NCBI GenBank assembly: GCA_959597175.1
Contig: CAUFXM010000006.1
Span: forward strand, 56,459-120,458
Reading direction: 5' to 3'
Length of the DNA: 64,000 nt
Source: an uncultured Methanomassiliicoccales archaeon
GTDB lineage: Archaea > Thermoplasmatota > Thermoplasmata > Methanomassiliicoccales > Methanomethylophilaceae
Every line of letters begins with the position of its first letter. Within the stretch, counting starts at the first letter, position 1. The position numbers and the translations under genes were made by a program. Positions 59,207 through 64,000 of this stretch are shown here, one piece after another. The notes under the pieces were generated by a model that saw only the letters and a program-made list of their open reading frames with translations, was not told where the DNA came from and did no database searches.

Positions 59207-60717
59207 TGCCTGACGTTCATCGAGGACACCCTCTTGATGAGCATCCCCTCGATGTCCATGGGCGGGTACTTCATCGCGGTCTCCCTGGCCCTCCTGAGCT
59301 TGGCCTCGTTGTCGGCGTAGATGGTGAAGAGCTTCTCCCCCGCCTCGACCCTCTGGCCCTTCTTCAGGTAGATCATCAGGCCTGCGCCCTTGTCGTTGGG
59401 AGCGCCCGCGGCCTTGGCTATAGCCACGACGTCCTTGTTGTGGATGGAGTGTATGTACCCCGACTTGGTGGCCACGATGTCCTCGGAGTACTGGCCCGGC
59501 ACAAGGTCGTCGGCCTTGAGGTCGGCGCTGCCGCCCTGTGCCCTCACGATCTCCATGAACTTGTCATGGGCCTGTCCGGACTCCAGGATCTCTCTGGCCT
59601 TGGCGGCGCCGTTGGGGATCCCGGCCATCTCCAGGATTATCCCGGCGCAGTCGCACGCCTTCTCGACGACGCTGGCCGGATGCTTGGAACCCTCCAGGAT
59701 CCTGATGCACTCCCTTGCCTCCAGCCTAGGTCCGACGGCGTTCCCGACGGGCTGGTCGGCATAGGTTATGGCGCACTCCACATGCATGTCGAGCTTCTCC
59801 CCCAGATCCATCAGGTCCCTGGCATAGGCCCTGGCGACCTCGATGGTCGGGACCTTGGTGCCCGATCCTGTCGGGATGTCCACCAGCAGATGGGTGGCGC
59901 CGACGGCGACCTTCTTGCTCATGATGGACGCCAGCATCTGCGCCCGGGGGTTTATTCCCAGGGGATGCTCTATCTTGATGACCATGTCGTCAACGGGGGC
60001 CAGGTTCATCGAGCCGCCCCAGGCGAACACCCCGCCGACCTCTTCGGATATGCGCTTCAGCCTGTCGGCGTCCAGCTCCACGTCGCAGAACGTCTCGACG
60101 AAGTCGGAGGTCCCGCAGGCACTGCTGATCGCCCTGGACGACAGTTTCGGGATCATTATCCCGGCAGCGGCCACTATGGACACCACGATGGGCGTGATCT
60201 TGTTGCCCGGTACCCCGCCGAGGCTGTGGAAGTCGAACACCGGCTGCCTGTCGAAGGCGATGATGTCGCCGGTGTTGGCCATGGCCTTCGTGAAATCCGC
60301 GATCTCGTCGATGTCCATCCCGTTGATGTACAGGGCGGTCAGCCATGCCGAGACCTCGATCTTGGACAGCCTGTTGTTCAGGATGTCCGTCACGATGGAT
60401 TCGATCTCCTCCTTGGACAGTTTGTCGCCGTCCATCTTCCTACGGATCGATCTGACGGAATCGGGATTCTGGCAGTACACCACGTTGACCTCCTCCCCGT
60501 CCCTGACGCCGCATCTGTCCAGCAGGACCGCGGGCATCATGACGGTCCCCTTCTCCACGAGGGTGTCGGAACGGCTCACGAGAGCGACCGCGGCCCTTGC
60601 CCCAGAGATGCTCACGCGATCGTTCTCCTTCACACCAATCTCGGAGCAGTCGTCGTCATGCAGGAGCACCGTTGGCTCCGAGGCGTCTATATCGTAGTTT
60701 CTGGCGATTAGCTTCAT
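59203..60717 (-). CDS. deoA: AMP phosphorylase
   Basis: The 504-residue protein has an N-terminal domain of about 85 residues typical of archaeal AMP phosphorylases, absent from bacterial thymidine phosphorylase. The family core follows: FDFHSLGGVPGNKITPIVVSIVA, SSRAISSACGTSDFVETF and LLVDIPTGSGTKVPTIEVAR. It converts AMP and phosphate to adenine and ribose-1,5-bisphosphate. Start ATG 60717 overlaps the RuBisCO stop (ATGA). Confidence 0.92.
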   Translation of the reverse strand: MKLIARNYDIDASEPTVLLHDDDCSEIGVKENDRVSISGARAAVALVSRSDTLVEKGTVMMPAVLLDRCGVRDGEEVNVVYCQNPDSVRSIRRKMDGDKLSKEEIESIVTDILNNRLSKIEVSAWLTALYINGMDIDEIADFTKAMANTGDIIAFDRQPVFDFHSLGGVPGNKITPIVVSIVAAAGIMIPKLSSRAISSACGTSDFVETFCDVELDADRLKRISEEVGGVFAWGGSMNLAPVDDMVIKIEHPLGINPRAQMLASIMSKKVAVGATHLLVDIPTGSGTKVPTIEVARAYARDLMDLGEKLDMHVECAITYADQPVGNAVGPRLEARECIRILEGSKHPASVVEKACDCAGIILEMAGIPNGAAKAREILESGQAHDKFMEIVRAQGGSADLKADDLVPGQYSEDIVATKSGYIHSIHNKDVVAIAKAAGAPNDKGAGLMIYLKKGQRVEAGEKLFTIYADNEAKLRRARETAMKYPPMDIEGMLIKRVSSMNVRQ

Positions 60718-61949
60718 ATGGATCCCCATTTCTCAAGCGCGGTCGCAAGCTCCGGATGGTCCTTAGCGTACTCCCCGGCGGGTATTCCCAGGAACGCCGC
60801 GTCAACAGCCTGGCTCATGCCCATGGCGCCGGCACGCACTCCGCCGGGATGACCTGCCACGCCCCCTCCGGCCTGAATCTGAACGTTGGTCCCGGCGCGG
60901 CGGACGATCTCCCCGACGAGACCGGGATGGACACCTCCGGAGCAGACCGGCATCATGGTCTTGTAGGGAACGTCGTCCCCCAGACAGGCGGCCAGGTTGC
61001 CGTCGTCGGCCCTGGCCCCCGTCATCTTCCCCACCCCGAGGGTCCCGATGTGCAGTGCGTCCCCTCCGACCATCCTGACCAGCTTGGTCAGCGGCAGCAT
61101 GGCCACGCCGTGGAGCGGATCCTTGGTGAACGCGCCGTGCATGGTCCTGTGGACGTGGATGGGCACCTTGATGGACGGGTCCTCCGCCAGAGCCTGCACT
61201 GCCCCGAAGCCGCAGGTGATGACGTCGACCATGATCTCCCTGGCCCCCCATCCCTGCACCTTCTCCGCCAGCTCCACGATCCTGTCGCCGCGGGTGCTGA
61301 CGTTGATGGCGTGCATCATCTTGTGACCCTCCGACTCCAGCCTGTCCAAAGCCTCGGCCACCTTCACGGTCCTGTCCTCGATGGGACAGAACGCCTGATC
61401 CACCAGGGTCTCGTCGTCCTTGGAATTGGTGAGCCCCCCGGCACCGGCCTCGTAGACGTACTCGGCGGTCCTCTCCGGCGACAGCCCGATCTTCGGTTTC
61501 ACTATTGTCCCCACCAGGGGCTTCTCCGGGCGGTTCAAGGACTTCCTGAGACCCTCGGCGCCGAACTTCGGTCCCTTGAACTGCTCCAGTATGCTCTTCG
61601 GGAACGTGACGTCCTCCAGCCTGACGCCCTTGAGGGCCCCGAGGCCGAACAGGTTGCCCGCGATGACGCTCAGGATCTGCGGGACGGCGCCCACCTCTAT
61701 GCTGAAGTCCTCCGCCGGGAACTCCGCGATGACCGTGTCCCCCTCGATGGACGTGATCCTCGCCCCGAGGGAATCGAAAATCCCGCGGTCCAGGGTGGAG
61801 ATCCCCGTCCATGTTCCAGTGGACTGCTCGGCGGCGATCGCCTCGGCGGCTTTCTCCATCGTCAGATCGGTGGTCACGCGGTACTTGCACACCACGTACT
61901 TGTCGGGGTCGCTGGGCTCCCCCAGATGCAGATAAGAATAGTTCTCCAT
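60714..61949 (-). CDS. rbcL: Form III ribulose-1,5-bisphosphate carboxylase large chain
   Basis: The 411-residue protein has the catalytic motifs: GTIVKPKIGLSPE with the active-site lysine, GAGGLTNSKDDETL with the carbamylated lysine and metal-binding Asp/Glu, VHRTMHGAFT, GKMTGARADDG, CSGGVHPGLV and QAGGGVAGHPGG. It is a true RuBisCO, not a RuBisCO-like protein, as the KDDE and loop 6 lysine regions are kept. In archaea it fixes CO2 onto RuBP from nucleotides to give 3-phosphoglycerate. ATG 61949 follows the isomerase stop at 61955 by 5 bases. Confidence 0.92.
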   Translation of the reverse strand: MENYSYLHLGEPSDPDKYVVCKYRVTTDLTMEKAAEAIAAEQSTGTWTGISTLDRGIFDSLGARITSIEGDTVIAEFPAEDFSIEVGAVPQILSVIAGNLFGLGALKGVRLEDVTFPKSILEQFKGPKFGAEGLRKSLNRPEKPLVGTIVKPKIGLSPERTAEYVYEAGAGGLTNSKDDETLVDQAFCPIEDRTVKVAEALDRLESEGHKMMHAINVSTRGDRIVELAEKVQGWGAREIMVDVITCGFGAVQALAEDPSIKVPIHVHRTMHGAFTKDPLHGVAMLPLTKLVRMVGGDALHIGTLGVGKMTGARADDGNLAACLGDDVPYKTMMPVCSGGVHPGLVGEIVRRAGTNVQIQAGGGVAGHPGGVRAGAMGMSQAVDAAFLGIPAGEYAKDHPELATALEKWGSI

Positions 61950-61954
61950 ATCTT

Positions 61955-62881
61955 TCACTCCTTGAACACCCCGTCGCCAAGCTGGCGCACCATGATACCG
62001 TAGACCGCCGTGGGCGGGACCATCCCCACCTCGGTGATCAGCGCATCCACGTACTGCGCCGGCGTGCAGTCGAAAACGGGGTTGTAAACCTTGACGCTCT
62101 CCGGGACCTCGCCCGGACTGACGACCTCGGACGTGTCCCTCTCCTCGATCTCCACCATATCGCCGAACATCGTCATAGGGGAGAACTTGTAGGTCTCGCC
62201 GCAGACGTAGAACTGGGTCCTTGCCTCGTGGGCTGCCAGCGCCAGCTGCGAAGTGCCTATCTTGTTTATGACGGCACCGTGAGAGGTTATGGTGTCCGCC
62301 CCCACGAAGACCTTGTCGGTGTTGTCCATCACCAGGCGCACCGCGCTGTCTATGATCATCGTCACGTCGATGCCTGCCTCCGCCAGCTCCGTGACGGTGA
62401 GTATCCCCTGCCTCCATGGGCGGGACTCGGTGGCGAAGACCTTGAAGTCCCTGCCCTGGCGGTGGGCCTCCTTGATTACGCTCAGGGCCGCGCTGCTGTT
62501 GCAGTGGGTCATCACCACGTCCCCGTCCTCGATGCGCTTTGCCCCGATGCGGGCGATGGTCTCCACGGCCTTCTCCGACCTCTCGCAGAACTCCCTGGCG
62601 TTGGCCATTATCAGCTCGCGGGCTGCATCCACCGATTCCGCGGACTCCGCTCCGCGCAGGGTGGAGTGCACCCCGTTCCAGAGGGAGACGGCGGTGGGCC
62701 TGGATGCCAGGATCTCCTCCTTCGCCTTGGTCAGATCCTCCAGGAACCGCTCTAGGGAGTTGCCCTGGTACGACTCCGCGTACCTCCCGAGGGCGTCGGC
62801 CCCCGCACGGGCGATCCTTCCCGCCCCGCGGATGGTCATGTCGCGTATGTCGCCGGCTGTATCGGCTATGATGTCTTGCAC
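61955..62881 (-). CDS. Ribose-1,5-bisphosphate isomerase
   Basis: The 308-residue protein belongs to the eIF2B-alpha/aIF2B-like family: IRGAGRIARAGADALG at the N-terminus, MTHCNSSAALSVIKEAHRQG, FATESRPWRQG, VFVGADTITSHGAVINKIGTSQLALAA and VYNPVFDCTPAQYVDALITE. TESRPWRQG with GAD matches R15P isomerases, which make RuBP from ribose-1,5-bisphosphate. It starts with GTG 62881; a TATA box 23-31 bases upstream suggests a leaderless mRNA. It heads the operon with RuBisCO and AMP phosphorylase. Confidence 0.9.
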   Translation of the reverse strand: MQDIIADTAGDIRDMTIRGAGRIARAGADALGRYAESYQGNSLERFLEDLTKAKEEILASRPTAVSLWNGVHSTLRGAESAESVDAARELIMANAREFCERSEKAVETIARIGAKRIEDGDVVMTHCNSSAALSVIKEAHRQGRDFKVFATESRPWRQGILTVTELAEAGIDVTMIIDSAVRLVMDNTDKVFVGADTITSHGAVINKIGTSQLALAAHEARTQFYVCGETYKFSPMTMFGDMVEIEERDTSEVVSPGEVPESVKVYNPVFDCTPAQYVDALITEVGMVPPTAVYGIMVRQLGDGVFKE

Positions 62882-62903
62882 GTGAGGTGGATGGCACTCG
62901 TCC

Positions 62904-62912
62904 GATATAAGT
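62904..62912 (-). promoter_or_regulatory. TATA box of the AMP-salvage operon
   Basis: Read leftward, ACTTATATC lies 23-31 bases upstream of the GTG at 62881, consistent with transcription starting at or near the start codon. Confidence 0.5.
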
Positions 62913-63025
62913 AGGGAGTCGGTAAACTCCGTAGAGATACGTAGGACCAGCTGGCCGCCCATCAGGGAGGATTGCTCGGAGCTTGTACGAAGCCCCGCAC
63001 GCCCTCCGACATACCCTCTGCTAAG

Positions 63026-63035
63026 CCTATATACC
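63026..63035 (+). promoter_or_regulatory. TATA box of the Panacea-like gene
   Basis: CCTATATACC lies 21-30 bases before ATG 63056, indicating a leaderless transcript divergent from the AMP-salvage operon. Confidence 0.45.
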
Positions 63036-63055
63036 CTCGAGGACAGAGACATGCC

Positions 63056-63550
63056 ATGGAACGGGAGGGGATGCTCGAGGCGATGGTCTGCCGCATCGTG
63101 TCGTGCTGCGACAGGGGGCACGGCGTCGGAAGGGTCATGATCTGCAGGCTGTGCTACTTCAGCGATTTCGGCAGCTTCGAGCTCCGCGGGGAATCGGTAA
63201 CCGGCTCCCCCTACATCCTCGGCGCAGGCGGACCGGAGCCGGTCGGCATCGATCGGGTCCTCAGTGACATGGTCCGCCGCAGGGCCCTGAGGATGACGTT
63301 CAGCCGCGGCACCGCCTCCTACTCCGTCCACCAGGGCACGCCCATCCCCGCCCTCGGTCATGAGGACACCGCCCTGGTGGACAGGGTGCTCTCCGAATAC
63401 TCGGGAGTCAACGAGAGGCTTCTGAGCTGGCTCTCCAGGGAGGATGCCCCATGTGTCGGAAGGCACGTCTACGATAGGCTGGACTACGCATCGGTGTCCC
63501 TGCGGGACTGCCGCACATCCGCGAAGACCCTCCAGAGGGGAGAGGCCTGA
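63056..63550 (+). CDS. Panacea/DUF4065 (SocA)-like protein
   Basis: The 164-residue protein resembles the SocA/GepA-type Panacea domain: GRVMICRLCYFSDFGSFELRGESVTGSPYILGAGGPEPVGID matches the K-LLYFADF...G-...GP pattern, followed by HEDTALVDRVLSEYSGVNERLLSWLSRE. Panacea proteins are antitoxins or proteolytic adaptors that pair with varied toxins. The similarity is by motif pattern only. It lies upstream of the truncated Fic gene, which could be its partner, but a tandem repeat and a TATA-like box separate them. Confidence 0.55.
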   Translation: MEREGMLEAMVCRIVSCCDRGHGVGRVMICRLCYFSDFGSFELRGESVTGSPYILGAGGPEPVGIDRVLSDMVRRRALRMTFSRGTASYSVHQGTPIPALGHEDTALVDRVLSEYSGVNERLLSWLSREDAPCVGRHVYDRLDYASVSLRDCRTSAKTLQRGEA

Positions 63551-63581
63551 TGGCCATTAGACATGGACATATCCATACGGT

Positions 63582-63617
63582 GTCAGGGTAAATGTCAGGG
63601 TAAATGTCAGGGTAAAT
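63582..63617 (+). repeat. 12-bp tandem repeat, three copies
   Basis: GTCAGGGTAAAT is repeated perfectly at 63582, 63594 and 63606, directly upstream of the TATA-like CATTAATATG and the Fic start at 63657. It may be an operator array. Confidence 0.8.
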
Positions 63618-63656
63618 CAACCATTAATATGTGAATAACAATAGTATCCTGTACAC

Positions 63657-63965
63657 ATGCCATACTGCCCTCCATTCACCATCAGCTCCAAGGCCGTGAA
63701 TCTTGTCTCTGAGATCATCATCAAACTGACCTCAATCCAGATGGAAGGCAGGACCCCTTCGCCAAAACTACGCCGTGTGTGCAGGATGAAGTCCATCAAC
63801 TCATCCCTGGCCATCGAGAATAACACGCTGTCCATGGAACAGGTCACCGACGTCATCGACGGAAAAAGGGTGCTGGGCAACCCCCGCGAGATCCAGGAGG
63901 TCCGCAACGCATTCGAGTGCTACGACTTGATACCGTCCACCGACCCAGCTCCGTTGAATTCATAA
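63657..63965 (+). pseudogene. Fic-family protein, N-terminal domain only
   Basis: The 102-residue frame is the Fic N-terminal domain: FTISSKAVNLVSEIIIKLTS, then SPKLRRVCRMKSINSSLAIENNTLSMEQVTDVIDGKRVLG and REIQEVRNAFECYDLI. The SSLAIE-NTL motif contains the inhibitory (S/T)xxxE(G/N) helix that blocks the Fic active site. The frame stops at 63965, just before the catalytic core; the HPFxxGNG motif would lie beyond the window. A nonsense mutation or frameshift near 63950 is likely, although a stand-alone inhibitory module cannot be excluded. Confidence 0.7.
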
Positions 63966-64000
63966 GGCCGCCAGATCGATGATCCCGGTCTGGCATCCGC

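Noticed and set aside
60714..62897. A 727-codon fusion frame ending in RuBisCO
   Set aside because: The part above 61949 is out-of-frame reading of the isomerase gene; true RuBisCO starts at 61949 with MENYSYLHL and normal length.
61955..63466. A longer start for the ribose-1,5-bisphosphate isomerase
   Set aside because: The extension is antisense to the Panacea-like gene, and a TATA box at 62904-62912 places the start at GTG 62881.
63408..63620. Minus-strand frame with repeated YPDI
   Set aside because: It is simply translation of the 12-bp tandem repeat; no other gene features.

Overview
The window looks like a GC-rich chromosome segment of a methanogenic archaeon, most likely a Methanomassiliicoccales (Thermoplasmatota) member. 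Evidence for this: a twelve-gene Fpo-like complex operon with no fpoF or fpoO (39583-50000), a probable methanogenesis marker 11 gene, archaeal ether-lipid genes (GGPP synthase, geranylgeranyl reductase, CarS), Nop10, Nob1, Tpt1/KptA, a form III RuBisCO pathway, an intron-bearing tRNA-Tyr with C1-G72, TATA-type promoters and GGAGG/GGTGA ribosome binding sites. The order-level assignment is inference; the archaeal, methanogen-like character is well supported.

Region 1 (1-16.7 kb) starts with nop10 and a PAC2-family proteasome chaperone. It then carries an unusual cluster: two membrane SpoIIE/RsbU-like PP2C phosphatases, two RsbW-like HATPase kinases and two STAS anti-anti-sigma-like proteins, i.e. 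complete bacterial-style partner-switching modules. An eight-gene leftward operon (16676 down to 7159) couples one kinase and one STAS protein to two GH3-type acyl-acid amido synthetase homologues, two RimK-like ATP-grasp ligases and a heterodimeric ABC exporter. I read it as a regulated pathway that makes and exports an acyl/amino-acid or peptide conjugate. I know of no described system with this composition, and it is the best candidate for a new system in the window.

Region 2 (16.8-31.6 kb) is an integrated element in tRNA-Tyr. A 22-bp perfect direct repeat marks its ends (16936-16957 and 31550-31571). It carries a rolling-circle-type Rep, iteron-like repeats, a small membrane protein, a winged-helix regulator with an ABC-2 transporter, a YcaO gene lacking its 5' part, a polytopic membrane protein, IS remnants, a BspA-like LRR surface protein, a 5'-truncated repeat-rich surface protein, an AbrB-type regulator with palindromic operators, and a tyrosine integrase next to the right att site.

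Region 3 (31.6-39.5 kb) has a RelBE-type toxin-antitoxin pair, a small exported protein, HAD phosphatase, family 4 UDG, pyrE, carS, an MFS exporter, nob1, geranylgeranyl reductase and GGPP synthase. Region 4 (39.6-50.0 kb) is the fpoABCDHIJJKLMN operon on the minus strand; FpoI has four 4Fe-4S motifs, about twice the usual number.

Region 5 (50.1-64.0 kb) contains proC; a leftward operon folD-kptA-mmp11-uppS-B12/radical SAM; a 35-residue ferredoxin-like microprotein; a zinc phospholipase C-like protein with a UMF1-type MFS transporter; and an AMP-salvage operon (ribose-1,5-bisphosphate isomerase, form III RuBisCO, AMP phosphorylase, polysaccharide deacetylase-like). It ends with a Panacea/DUF4065-like protein, a 3 x 12-bp tandem repeat and a Fic gene that stops after its N-terminal domain.
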